NCBI RefSeq assembly: GCF_026339995.1
Contig: NZ_JAPEPT010000001.1
Coordinates: forward strand, 570,501 to 634,500
Direction: 5' to 3'
Length of the DNA stretch: 64,000 nucleotides
Source of the DNA: Streptomyces sp. NBC_01481
GTDB lineage: Bacteria > Actinomycetota > Actinomycetes > Streptomycetales > Streptomycetaceae
The position numbers and the translations under genes were made by a program. Below the pieces are notes generated by a model. It saw nothing but the letters and a program-made list of their open reading frames with translations, was not told the origin of the DNA and searched no databases. Within the stretch, counting starts at the first letter, position 1. Every line of letters begins with the position of its first letter. Positions 36,988-45,947 of the stretch are shown here, one piece after another.

Positions 36988-38025
36988 ATGCGTCTGCGAA
37001 CCGTACTCGCCACCGTCACCGCCGGCCTGGCCGTCGCCACCTGCCTCGGCGCCGCCGCTCCGGCCGACTCCCGTCCCCGTACGGGAAGTTGCTCGCCCCG
37101 GGTGAGCATCGACAGTTACTCCGACGCGCTCGACAAGACCGAGTTCCAGGGCACTTTCGTCGGCAACTTCTCCGCCCTCGCCGTCGACACGGACGGCGGC
37201 ATCGCGGCGGTCTCGGACCGCTCGGAGCTGTTCGGCCTCGACCGCGTGAGTCTGCGGCCGACGAGCGTGGTGCATCTCGCCGACGAGAAGGGGGCGCAGC
37301 TCGACTCCGAGGGACTTGTCGTCGAGCGGGACGGAAGCCGGCTCATCAGCTCCGAGATCGAGCCGTCCATCCGCCGCTACAGCCGCGAGGGCGCGATACT
37401 CGGCTCCCTCCCCGTGCCCGAGGCGCTGCGTGTCGCTCCCGCCGGGCGGGCCACGCGGAATCTCACCTTCGAGGGGCTGACGCTGGGGCCCGGCGGCCGT
37501 ACCCTCGTCGCCGCCATGGAGGGGCCGATCGCCGGTGACGGGGCCGGGATCATGCGGCTGCAGACCTGGAAGCGGTACAGCCCGAAGCAGGACTTCCGGC
37601 TCGACGAGCAGTACGCGTACCGCGCCGACGCCGGTCTCGGGATCAGCGAGACCACCGCCACCGGGGACGGCCGGCTGCTCGTGCTCGAGCGCGGGTTCAC
37701 GCCGGGCATCGGCAACACCGTCCGGCTCTATCTCGCCGACCTGCGGCATGCCACCGACGTCAGCGGTGTCGAGTACGTCACGGGGCAGGACGGGGTCCGG
37801 CTCGTACGCAAGACACTGCTCGCCGACCTCGCCGACTGCCCGTCCCTCGGCGCCCCGGCCAAGCAGCCCCAGCCCAACCCGCTGCTGGACAACATCGAGG
37901 CCATGGCGGTCACTTCGCGAGGACCCGGCGGCCGGATCCACCTCCTGCTGGCCAGCGACGACAACCAGAATCCCGCCCAAATCACCCGTTTCTACCGGCT
38001 TTCGGTCTGCCTTCCGCAGCACTGA
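36988..38025 (+). CDS. Secreted esterase-like phytase-fold protein
   Basis: A 345-residue protein of the family called esterase-like activity of phytase (beta-propeller). The signal peptide is MRLRTVLATVTAGLAVATCLGAAAPA. Propeller phrases are FVGNFSALAVDTDGGIAAVSDRSEL, LDSEGLVVERDGSRLISSEIEPSIRRY, LTFEGLTLGPGGRTLVAAMEGP and LDNIEAMAVTSRGPGGRIHLLLASDDN. Catalytic assignment within the family is weak. It is extracellular, stands alone, and has a 69-bp gap after the MurE paralogue. Confidence 0.8.
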   Translation: MRLRTVLATVTAGLAVATCLGAAAPADSRPRTGSCSPRVSIDSYSDALDKTEFQGTFVGNFSALAVDTDGGIAAVSDRSELFGLDRVSLRPTSVVHLADEKGAQLDSEGLVVERDGSRLISSEIEPSIRRYSREGAILGSLPVPEALRVAPAGRATRNLTFEGLTLGPGGRTLVAAMEGPIAGDGAGIMRLQTWKRYSPKQDFRLDEQYAYRADAGLGISETTATGDGRLLVLERGFTPGIGNTVRLYLADLRHATDVSGVEYVTGQDGVRLVRKTLLADLADCPSLGAPAKQPQPNPLLDNIEAMAVTSRGPGGRIHLLLASDDNQNPAQITRFYRLSVCLPQH

Positions 38026-38137
38026 GTCGAGTACTCAGACCTCGCTCATACAACTTTTCAGCCAGTCGTGAGTCATGTGTGGCGGGTGCACCGCAGAGGC
38101 GCACCCGCGACAGCACCAGGAGACGGGAAAAGCCTCC

Positions 38138-39094
38138 ATGACTCACCACCGAATATCGCGTCGCGCGCGGGCGGCTTCGGCCGTCGTGGCCGCGGGCGTG
38201 TTCGTGCCGCTGGCCGCGGGCGCCGCGCCCGCGGCCGCCGCGACCCCGCAGGTTGCCTGTACTTCCAAGACCGTGGGACTCGCCGCCAAGCTGACCGCCG
38301 ACATCACCGCCGCGCTCTCTGGCCGTAGGTCGACGACCGCCGTGCTCCTCAACGACCGTGTCAGCAAGACGAGTTGTATTCTGCGCCCGGACCAGAAATA
38401 CGACTCGGCCAGCGTGGTGAAGGTGACCGTGCTCGGGGCCCTCCTGCTGGACGCGCAGCGGCAGAAGCGCGGCTTCACCCAGCGCGAGTTCACGCTCGCC
38501 TACGACATGATCACCAAGTCGGACAACGCCGCCACCAGCGCCCTGTGGAAGCAGCTCGGCCTGACGAAGATCAAAAGCTTCCTCACGGCCGCCGGCATGA
38601 CCCAGACGGTGCCCGGCGCCGATGGCTACTGGGGGCTCACCCAGATCACCGCTCGTGACGAGCAGAAGCTGCTCGCGCTGCTGACCGTGCCGAACACCGT
38701 GCTGTCCGACGGCAATCGCGCGTACGCCCTCAAGCTGATGAGCAAGGTCATCACCTCCCAGCGCTGGGGCACCCCGGCCGGAGCCCCCGCCGACGTCACC
38801 GTCCAGGTCAAGAACGGCTGGCTGTCCCGGGCCACCCACGGCTGGCGCGTCCACAGCATCGGCGCCTTCACCGGCAACGGCCACGACTACACGATCACCG
38901 TCCTGACGTGGGACAACGCGACCATGGACTACGGCGTCACCACCATCCAGGCCGTCGCCCGCGCCATCCACAAGGACCTCAACCCGGCCACAGCCCGGTC
39001 GGCCGGGGTCTTCACCCCGCCCGCCGTTCCGCAGGAGGCCCTGCCGGCCACCCCGGAGACGGCTGCGAGGGACGCGATTTCCGCCACCCGGTGA
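38138..39094 (+). CDS. Secreted serine hydrolase of the class A beta-lactamase fold
   Basis: A 318-residue exported protein. The signal peptide runs through AGVFVPLAAGAAPAAAATP. The active-site tetrad SVVK is at S92-K95, SDN follows in ITKSDNAATSALW, and the KTG box is present as KNG in VQVKNGWLSRATHGWRVHSIGAF. A canonical Glu166 omega-loop motif is not obvious, so it may be a DD-peptidase-like or lactamase-related hydrolase rather than a resistance enzyme. ATG 38138 was chosen for its signal sequence. It ends with an Ala/Pro tail. Confidence 0.8.
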   Translation: MTHHRISRRARAASAVVAAGVFVPLAAGAAPAAAATPQVACTSKTVGLAAKLTADITAALSGRRSTTAVLLNDRVSKTSCILRPDQKYDSASVVKVTVLGALLLDAQRQKRGFTQREFTLAYDMITKSDNAATSALWKQLGLTKIKSFLTAAGMTQTVPGADGYWGLTQITARDEQKLLALLTVPNTVLSDGNRAYALKLMSKVITSQRWGTPAGAPADVTVQVKNGWLSRATHGWRVHSIGAFTGNGHDYTITVLTWDNATMDYGVTTIQAVARAIHKDLNPATARSAGVFTPPAVPQEALPATPETAARDAISATR

Positions 39095-39202
39095 GGTGTC
39101 CGTTCGTTGCGGCGGGATGAAATCCGCAGCTCGCCGCGTTGGTGCTTTCCGGTAGATCAGAACACGATTTCAGAACTGGATCGGGCGACCGGGAGGCACC
39201 AC

Positions 39203-42200
39203 GTGGCGGCGGCAGACCAAGGCTGGGCACGGAGGCTCGCCGGTTACGCATGGCGTTACCGGCGCAATGTGGTGCTCGCGCTCGGTTCGTCGCTGGCGGG
39301 CATGGCCGTCATGGCGCTCGTCCCGCTGATCACCAAGGTCGTCATCGACGACGTGATCGGTGACGGAACACGGTCCGTCGCCGTCTGGACCGGGCTGCTG
39401 ATAATCGCGGCCCTGTTCATCTACGCCCTCACCTATGTACGCCGCTACTACGGCGGACGCCTCGCCCTCGACGTCCAGCACGATCTGCGGACCGAGATGT
39501 ACGGGACGATCACCCGTCTGGACGGCCGCCGTCAGGACGAACTCTCCACCGGCCAGGTCGTCGGCCGTGCCACCAGCGACCTCCAGCTCATCCAGGGCCT
39601 GCTCTTCATGCTCCCGATGACCATCGGGAACATCCTGCTCTTCCTGATCTCCCTGGTGATCATGGCGTGGCTGTCGCTGCCGCTCACCCTGATCGCCCTG
39701 GCCGTCGCCCCCGCCCTCTGGTTCATCGCCAAGCGCAGCCGCGTCCGGCTGCACCCCGCCACCTGGTACGCCCAGAGCCAGGCCGCGGCCGTCGCGGGCG
39801 TCGTCGACGGCGCCGTCTCCGGCGTACGCGTGGTCAAGGGCTTCGGCCAGGAGGACCAGGAGACCGGCAAGCTGCGCGAGGTCGGCCGCAAGCTCTTCGC
39901 GGGACGCCTGCGGACCATCAGGCTCAACGCCAAGTACACCCCGGCCCTCCAGTCCGTCCCCGCGCTCGGGCAGGTCGCGATGCTGGCGCTCGGCGGCTGG
40001 CTGGCCACCCGCGGCCAGATCACCCTCGGTACCTTTGTCGCCTTCTCGACCTATCTGGCGCAGCTCGTCGGCCCGGTCCGGATGCTCGCCGTGGTGCTGA
40101 CGGTCGGACAGCAGGCCCGTGCCGGTGTCGAGCGCGTACTGGAGCTGATCGACACCGAGCCGACGATGCAGGACGGCACCAAGGAACTCCCGGCGGACGC
40201 GCCCGCGACGGTCGAGTTCGACGACGTGACCTTCGGATACGACGAGCAGCGCCCCGTCCTGGACGGGTTCTCGCTGGAGATCCGGGCGGGCGAGACCGTC
40301 GCCGTCGTCGGCTCCTCCGGCAGCGGCAAGTCCACAGTCTCGCTGCTGCTGCCCCGCTTCTACGACGTGACGCACGGCGCCGTCCTGGTCGGCGGCCACG
40401 ATGTGCGCGAGCTGACCATGGAATCCCTGCGCGCCGCCATCGGCCTGGTGCCGGAGGACAGCTTCCTCTTCTCCGACACCGTGCGGACGAACATCGCGTA
40501 CGGAAAGCCGGACGCCACCGAGGAAGAGATCGAGACCGCCGCACGCGCCGCCCAGGCCGACCGCTTCATCGCCGAGCTGCCCCAGGGCTACGACACCAAG
40601 GTCGGCGAACACGGCCTCACCCTCTCCGGCGGCCAGCGCCAGCGCATCGCGCTCGCCCGCGCGATCCTCACCGATCCCCGGCTGCTGCTCCTGGACGACG
40701 CCACCTCGGCCGTGGACGCCCGTGTCGAGCACGAGATCCACGAGGCACTGCGCAGCGTCATGGCGGGCCGGACCACCCTGCTGATCGCCCACCGCCGCTC
40801 CACGCTCGGCCTCGCCGACCGGATCGCCGTTCTCGACGGCGGACGCCTCGCCGACATCGGTACGCACGAGGAGCTGACCGGGCGCTCGGCCCTCTACCGG
40901 CGGCTGCTGACCGACCCGGACGAGCTCGGCGGCGTATCACCGGGCCACACCCCGCTGCCCGCCGCGGAACCGGAAGAGGACAACACCGTACGGGACGAGC
41001 TGGACGCCGAGTTCGACGTCGAGCGCGGCATCACCCCCCGCCTGTGGGAGCGCGAGGAAAGGGCCGAGGAGTCCGCGGCGCCCGGCGCCACCCCTGAGCT
41101 GCTCGCCCAGGTCGAGGCGCTGCCCCCGGCGACCGACACCCCCGAGATCGACGAGGCGCGTGCCGTCCGCGCCGAGCAGACCTACGGCCTGCGCAGGCTG
41201 CTGCGCGGCTTCGGACTGCCCCTGCTGGTCAGCCTGCTGCTGGTGGCGACCGACGCGGGCATGGGCCTGCTGCTGCCGGTCATGATCCGGCACGGCATCG
41301 ACGAGGGCGTCGAGCAGGTGGCGCTCGGCGCGGTGTGGGCCGCGTCCCTGCTCGCGCTCGCGAGTGTGGTCGTGCAGTGGCTGGCGCAGATCGGCGAGAC
41401 CCGGATGACGGGCCGCACCGGCGAGCGCGTCCTCTACTCGCTGCGCCTGAAGATCTTCGCGCAGCTCCAGCGGCTCGGACTCGACTACTACGAGCGCGAA
41501 CTGACCGGCCGGATCATGACCCGGATGACGACGGACGTGGACGCCCTGTCCACCTTCCTGCAGACGGGCCTGGTCACCGCGTTCGTCTCGGTGGTCACCT
41601 TCTTCGGCATCCTGGTCGTCCTGCTCGTCATCGACCTGCAGCTGGCGCTGGTGGTCTTCGCGACCCTGCCGGTGCTGATCGTCGGCACGTACTTCTTCCG
41701 CAAGAAGAGCGTCAAGGCCTACGAACTGGCCCGCGAACGCATCAGCGTCGTCAACGCCGACCTCCAGGAGTCCGTGTCAGGGCTGCGGATCGTGCAGGCC
41801 TTCCGGCGCGAGCGCGACGGCGCGGACAGGTTCGCCGGCCGCAGCGACAGCTATCGCGAGGCCCGGGTGCGCGGCCAGTGGCTGATCTCGGTCTACTTCC
41901 CCTTCGTTCAGCTGCTGGCCTCGGTGGCCGCCGCGGCCGTGCTGATCGTCGGCGCGGGCCGGGTCGAGGCGGGCACCCTCACCACCGGCGCGCTGGTCGC
42001 CTACCTCCTCTACATCGATCTGTTCTTCGCGCCCGTGCAGCAGCTCTCCCAGGTCTTCGACGGATACCAGCAGGCGACGGTGTCGCTGGGCCGCATCCAG
42101 GAGCTCCTCCAGGAGCCGACATCGACGGCCACCGCGAAGGCGCCCGTCGATGTGCGCTCGCTGCGCGGCGAGATCGCTTTCGAGAACGTCGACTTCGCCT

Positions 42201-42910
42201 ACGGGGACGACGAGGCGGCCCTGAACTCGATCGACCTGCGCATCCCGGCCGGCCAGACCGTCGCCTTCGTCGGCGAGACCGGCGCGGGCAAGTCGACGCT
42301 CGTCAAGCTGGTCGCGCGGTTCTACGACCCGACCGGCGGCCGGGTCACCGCCGACGGCACCGATCTGCGCGAGCTGGATCTGACGGCCTACCGGCACCGG
42401 CTCGGCGTCGTCCCCCAGGAGGCGTACCTCTTCGAGGGGACCGTCCGGGACGCCATCGCCTACGGCCGCCCCGGCGCGAGCGACGCCGAGGTGGAGGCCG
42501 CGGCCCGCGCCGTCGGTGCCCACGACATGATCGCCACCCTCGACGGCGGCTACCTGCACGAGGTCTCCGAGCGCGGCCGCAACCTCTCGGCGGGCCAGCG
42601 CCAGCTGATCGCGCTGGCCCGGGCCGAGCTCGTCGACCCGGACATCCTGCTGCTCGACGAGGCGACCGCGGCCCTCGACCTGGCCACCGAGGGACAGGTC
42701 AACCAGGCCACGGACCGGTTGACGGGCCGCCGCACCACGCTGGTCGTCGCCCACCGCCTGACCACGGCGGCCCGCGCGGACCGGGTGGTCGTGATGGACC
42801 GCGGAAAGGTCGTCGAGGACGGTACGCACGAAGAACTCCTCGCCCTGAACGGGCCGTACGCCATGCTCTGGCGCACCTTCATCGGGGAGGACGAGCCCGC
42901 CGCCGTATGA
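39203..42910 (+). CDS. Fused double ABC exporter (TMD-NBD-TMD-NBD)
   Basis: A 1235-residue protein containing two complete type I exporter halves. GTG 39203 follows GGGAGG (39191-39196) by 6 nt. NBD1 has Walker A GSSGSGKST (370-378), LSGGQRQR and Walker B LLLLDDATSAVD, with Asp499 at the catalytic Glu position. NBD2 has GETGAGKST (from 1024), LSAGQRQL and ILLLDEATAALD, with the normal Glu1153. The linker at about 575-650 is acidic. Asymmetric sites are typical of heterodimeric multidrug or lipid exporters, here in one chain. The substrate is unknown. Confidence 0.92.
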   Translation: MAAADQGWARRLAGYAWRYRRNVVLALGSSLAGMAVMALVPLITKVVIDDVIGDGTRSVAVWTGLLIIAALFIYALTYVRRYYGGRLALDVQHDLRTEMYGTITRLDGRRQDELSTGQVVGRATSDLQLIQGLLFMLPMTIGNILLFLISLVIMAWLSLPLTLIALAVAPALWFIAKRSRVRLHPATWYAQSQAAAVAGVVDGAVSGVRVVKGFGQEDQETGKLREVGRKLFAGRLRTIRLNAKYTPALQSVPALGQVAMLALGGWLATRGQITLGTFVAFSTYLAQLVGPVRMLAVVLTVGQQARAGVERVLELIDTEPTMQDGTKELPADAPATVEFDDVTFGYDEQRPVLDGFSLEIRAGETVAVVGSSGSGKSTVSLLLPRFYDVTHGAVLVGGHDVRELTMESLRAAIGLVPEDSFLFSDTVRTNIAYGKPDATEEEIETAARAAQADRFIAELPQGYDTKVGEHGLTLSGGQRQRIALARAILTDPRLLLLDDATSAVDARVEHEIHEALRSVMAGRTTLLIAHRRSTLGLADRIAVLDGGRLADIGTHEELTGRSALYRRLLTDPDELGGVSPGHTPLPAAEPEEDNTVRDELDAEFDVERGITPRLWEREERAEESAAPGATPELLAQVEALPPATDTPEIDEARAVRAEQTYGLRRLLRGFGLPLLVSLLLVATDAGMGLLLPVMIRHGIDEGVEQVALGAVWAASLLALASVVVQWLAQIGETRMTGRTGERVLYSLRLKIFAQLQRLGLDYYERELTGRIMTRMTTDVDALSTFLQTGLVTAFVSVVTFFGILVVLLVIDLQLALVVFATLPVLIVGTYFFRKKSVKAYELARERISVVNADLQESVSGLRIVQAFRRERDGADRFAGRSDSYREARVRGQWLISVYFPFVQLLASVAAAAVLIVGAGRVEAGTLTTGALVAYLLYIDLFFAPVQQLSQVFDGYQQATVSLGRIQELLQEPTSTATAKAPVDVRSLRGEIAFENVDFAYGDDEAALNSIDLRIPAGQTVAFVGETGAGKSTLVKLVARFYDPTGGRVTADGTDLRELDLTAYRHRLGVVPQEAYLFEGTVRDAIAYGRPGASDAEVEAAARAVGAHDMIATLDGGYLHEVSERGRNLSAGQRQLIALARAELVDPDILLLDEATAALDLATEGQVNQATDRLTGRRTTLVVAHRLTTAARADRVVVMDRGKVVEDGTHEELLALNGPYAMLWRTFIGEDEPAAV

Positions 42911-42989
42911 CGGATCGCCGAATACCGCAACCGTTGGAGGCCCGGCTGCGTCGTACGCATGTACGGGGCCGTGACAAAGGGGTGCGAGC

Positions 42990-43418
42990 GTGTTCGGTGG
43001 AACGGGGAACATCGACGGGTCGGGGAACATACGACGAGGACGGCGGCTGCTCGCGCAGGGCGTCGCCGTCTTCATGGCGGCAGGTGCGCTCGCACTGGCG
43101 GGACCGGGGGCATCACACGCCGAGGCTGCCGTCTCCACGTGCAGCGGCCGGCCGCTGAAGACCGTCAAATTCCCCACCGGCGAGCTGCGGGTCTACAAGA
43201 ACCGGCAGTACGCCTGCGCCGTCACGGTCGCCGGCAAGCCCGGCGCGCGGCGGGCCATGTCCATCTCGCTCCAGGCGCGCGGCGGCCGGGCCGCGGTCGA
43301 CAAGGGCAATTTCACCCGCCAGGCGGGACCCGTCACCGTCCACGCGCTCAACCGCTGTGTACGGGCCACCGGTTCGATCGCGGGCATCTCACGCTCGACC
43401 GGCTGGATCCTCTGCTGA
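42990..43418 (+). CDS. Small secreted protein
   Basis: Not recognised. 142 residues from GTG 42990. The signal peptide RRLLAQGVAVFMAAGALALAGPGASHAEA is followed by a mature region of about 95 residues with four Cys (STCSG, YACAV, NRCVR, WILC), suggesting two disulfides and an extracellular beta-rich domain. Its stop lies 5 bp before the second inverted-repeat element, whose hairpin may act as its terminator. Confidence 0.7.
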   Translation: MFGGTGNIDGSGNIRRGRRLLAQGVAVFMAAGALALAGPGASHAEAAVSTCSGRPLKTVKFPTGELRVYKNRQYACAVTVAGKPGARRAMSISLQARGGRAAVDKGNFTRQAGPVTVHALNRCVRATGSIAGISRSTGWILC

Positions 43419-43422
43419 CGCC

Positions 43423-43559
43423 TAGGGGGGTGTCCGGCCGATCTTGCCGGGCTCGCGTGCCCTGGCACGGCACCTCTCCCCCGTAGCCCTTCGGGCACGG
43501 GAGGTGCCCCCATCGCCAGACCCGCTCACTGATCCGGCCTGATCGACCGGACACAACCT
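43423..43559. mobile_element. Miniature inverted-repeat element, copy 2 (137 bp)
   Basis: The left end TAGGGGGGTGTCCGGCCGATC and the reversed right end AGGTTGTGTCCGGTCGATC form imperfect terminal inverted repeats. The interior GGGCTCGCGTGCCCTGGCACGGCACC and the CCCGTAGCCCTTCGGGCACGGG hairpin are near-identical to copy 1 at 1769. It lacks the extra 59 bp of copy 1. It lies between the small secreted gene and the S37 peptidase gene. Confidence 0.8.
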
Positions 43560-43650
43560 GGTCGGACCAGCCGATCCCAACTGGGGCTGGCGGGACTGGT
43601 GTTCCCCCGCTAGGTTCACCGCGACCACAGGTGAATCAAGGGGAGGGTGA

Positions 43651-45084
43651 ATGCGCAAGGCGCTCAGATGGCTGCTGTCGCTCGTGGTGCTCATTGGCAC
43701 CGTGAGTGCGGCCGGTGCGACGGCCGGTGCGGCTACCGCCGCCGAGCCGACGGCCGGCACGGACATCAAGGACCAGATCCTCGCGATTGAGGGCATGAGT
43801 CTCATCGAGGAGAAGCCGTACCCGGGTTACCGGTACTTCGTCCTCAACTACACACAGCCGGTCGATCACCGGCACCCCGGCAAGGGCACGTTCAAGCAGC
43901 GGATCACCCTGCTGCACAAGGACACCAGTCGCCCCACCGTCTTCTTCACCTCCGGCTACAACGTGAGCACCACGCCACGCCGCAGTGAGCCGACGGCGAT
44001 CATCGACGGCAACCAGGTCTCTCTGGAGTATCGCTTCTTCACCCCGTCCAGGCCCGACCCGGCCAACTGGTCCAAGCTGGACATCTGGCAGGCGGCCAGC
44101 GACCAGCACCGGGTCTTCAAGGCGCTGAAGAAGATCTACACCAAGAAGTGGCTCGCCACCGGCGCTTCCAAGGGCGGCATGACGGCCACCTACTTCGAGC
44201 GCCACTACCCGCGGGACATGGACGGCGTCGTCGCGTACGTCGCGCCCAACGACGTGGTCAACAAGGAGGACTCGGCGTACGACCGGTTCTTCGAGAACGT
44301 CGGTACCAAGGAGTGCCGCGACAAGCTGAACGCGGTCCAGCGCGAGGCACTGGTGCGGCGCGAGCCGCTGGAGGCCAAGTACCAGGCGGCCGCGACCGCC
44401 GAGGGCCACACCTTCAAGACCGTCGGCAACCTCGACAAGGCGTACGAGGCGGTCGTCCTCGACTACGTCTGGGCTTTCTGGCAGTACAGCAAGCTCGCCG
44501 ACTGCGGATCGATCCCGGCCGCCGCGACCGCGAGCGACCAGGAGATCTACGACAGCGTCGACGCGATCTCCGGCTTCTCCGCCTACACCGACCAGGGCCT
44601 GGAGACGTACACCCCGTACTACTACCAGGCAGGCACCGAGCTGGGCTCGCCCGACATCAAGCAGCCGCACCTCAACGGCCTGACCCGGTACGGGTACCAG
44701 CCGCCGCGGAACTTCGTGCCGCGCGACATCCCGATGCGCTTCAAGCCGTGGGTCATGCGCGACGTGGACACCTGGGTGCGGCACAACGCCAACCAGATGC
44801 TCTTCGTCTACGGCCAGAACGACCCGTGGGGCGCCGAGCAGTTCCGGCCCGGCAGGGGCACCCACGACAGCCATGTGTATGTCGCTCCGGGTGCCAACCA
44901 CGGCGCCAATGTGGCCGCCCTGGTGCCCGACCAGAAGGCGGCAGCCACCGCCGCGATTCTGAAGTGGGCGGGCGTCGCCCCGGCCGCCGTCCAGCAGGAC
45001 GAGGCGAAGGCGAAGCCGCTGACCAGGTACGACGCGAAGCTCGACAAGCGCGACATCGAGCGGGAGCCGGCCCTGCGGCCGTAG
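43651..45084 (+). CDS. Secreted S37-family tripeptidyl aminopeptidase
   Basis: A 477-residue exported peptidase of the PS-10/S37 family, which removes N-terminal tripeptides, often after Pro. The signal peptide is RKALRWLLSLVVLIGTVSAAGATAGAATAA. The alpha/beta-hydrolase nucleophile elbow is GASKGGM, the probable Asp lies near YGQNDPWG, and His lies in APGANHGANV. The conserved opening GYRYFVLNYTQPVDHRHPGKGTFKQRITLLHKD fits. ATG 43651 follows GGGGAGGGTGA. It probably trims secreted proteins or peptides for nutrition or development. Confidence 0.9.
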   Translation: MRKALRWLLSLVVLIGTVSAAGATAGAATAAEPTAGTDIKDQILAIEGMSLIEEKPYPGYRYFVLNYTQPVDHRHPGKGTFKQRITLLHKDTSRPTVFFTSGYNVSTTPRRSEPTAIIDGNQVSLEYRFFTPSRPDPANWSKLDIWQAASDQHRVFKALKKIYTKKWLATGASKGGMTATYFERHYPRDMDGVVAYVAPNDVVNKEDSAYDRFFENVGTKECRDKLNAVQREALVRREPLEAKYQAAATAEGHTFKTVGNLDKAYEAVVLDYVWAFWQYSKLADCGSIPAAATASDQEIYDSVDAISGFSAYTDQGLETYTPYYYQAGTELGSPDIKQPHLNGLTRYGYQPPRNFVPRDIPMRFKPWVMRDVDTWVRHNANQMLFVYGQNDPWGAEQFRPGRGTHDSHVYVAPGANHGANVAALVPDQKAAATAAILKWAGVAPAAVQQDEAKAKPLTRYDAKLDKRDIEREPALRP

Positions 45085-45096
45085 GTCCCCCGGGGT

Positions 45097-45136
45097 TGCG
45101 CCCACCGCCGAGTGATCCTCACACGCGGCGGGCGCA
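45097..45136. terminator. Bidirectional terminator between S37 gene and lipoprotein gene
   Basis: TGCGCCCACCGCC (45097-45109) pairs at 12 of 13 positions with CGCGGCGGGCGCA (45124-45136). It lies between convergent stops and overlaps the last codons of the lipoprotein gene. Confidence 0.5.
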
Positions 45137-45754
45137 GCCCACCGGCTTGTCACCCTCCATCCGCACATACAGCGCCGTGGACGGCGGGCACTGCGCCCGG
45201 CGCTCCACCGAGGACGCCACCCTGAACTCCGGTGCGCGCGTGCTCGATCCGTCGCAGGCCGTCTCCTTCACCTGGCCCGCGCTCGCGCTGTAGACGCAGT
45301 CGCCGACCACGGTGTGCGGACCGCCGCCCCCGCCCGGGTCGCCCGGATGCGGCGGCTCCAGATTGCGCATGCAGGCGTACCCCTGACCAACGTCCCCGTC
45401 GCCGTCCTCGTCCGTCGAGGGACGGCTCTCGGAGATGTGCAGGACGAAGTCGGTGGCGGCGGGGCAGGCAGGGCCCGCCGACGTCCGCCCCTCGTGGCGG
45501 GCGGTCACCCGTGCGTATGCCTTCTCGCTGGTGCAGGGCACTTCATGGAAGTCACGGCCGCGCGAGGCGCAGTCGCCGGGACCGAGGAAGACCAGGCCGT
45601 ATCCCGAGGGTGTTGGGGTGGCGCTCTCGACGCTGCTCGCGGCCGCGCCGGTGCGTCCGCTCGCCTGCTGGCAGCCGGTGATCATGACCACCACCAGGGC
45701 GAGTACCGGTACCAGGCTGCTCACCGCCCCGGCTGACCGCTGCTTCACGCCCAT
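45119..45754 (-). CDS. Putative lipoprotein
   Basis: Not recognised by family. 211 residues from ATG 45754 (MGVKQRSAGAVSSLVPVLALVVVMITGCQQ) with lipobox ITGC. The mature part contains repeated Cys-bearing phrases (LGPGDCASRGRDFHEVPCTSEKAYARVTAR, and GDCVYSASAGQVKETACDG). These resemble the short beta-rich septum-formation-type domains in which each unit begins GDC and ends with C. It is probably cell-surface anchored. The preceding GTG at 45757 is an alternative start. Confidence 0.65.
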   Translation of the reverse strand: MGVKQRSAGAVSSLVPVLALVVVMITGCQQASGRTGAAASSVESATPTPSGYGLVFLGPGDCASRGRDFHEVPCTSEKAYARVTARHEGRTSAGPACPAATDFVLHISESRPSTDEDGDGDVGQGYACMRNLEPPHPGDPGGGGGPHTVVGDCVYSASAGQVKETACDGSSTRAPEFRVASSVERRAQCPPSTALYVRMEGDKPVGCARRV

Positions 45755-45947
45755 CACGTACCCCCCACGAGCCCCGACCCCCGGCCGGTCCGTCCAGCGT
45801 GACCCGCCGGGGCGGGCCACGCCAGACGTGCGGGGTGATTGATGACATTTTGCGGGAGTGCGCCGGGGGTGCGTGGCACGTTTGCGTATGTCGGTCTTTC
45901 GCCCTCCGGTCCGTCTCGGCTTTTTCGCTCCGGTCCGTCGGTCTCCG

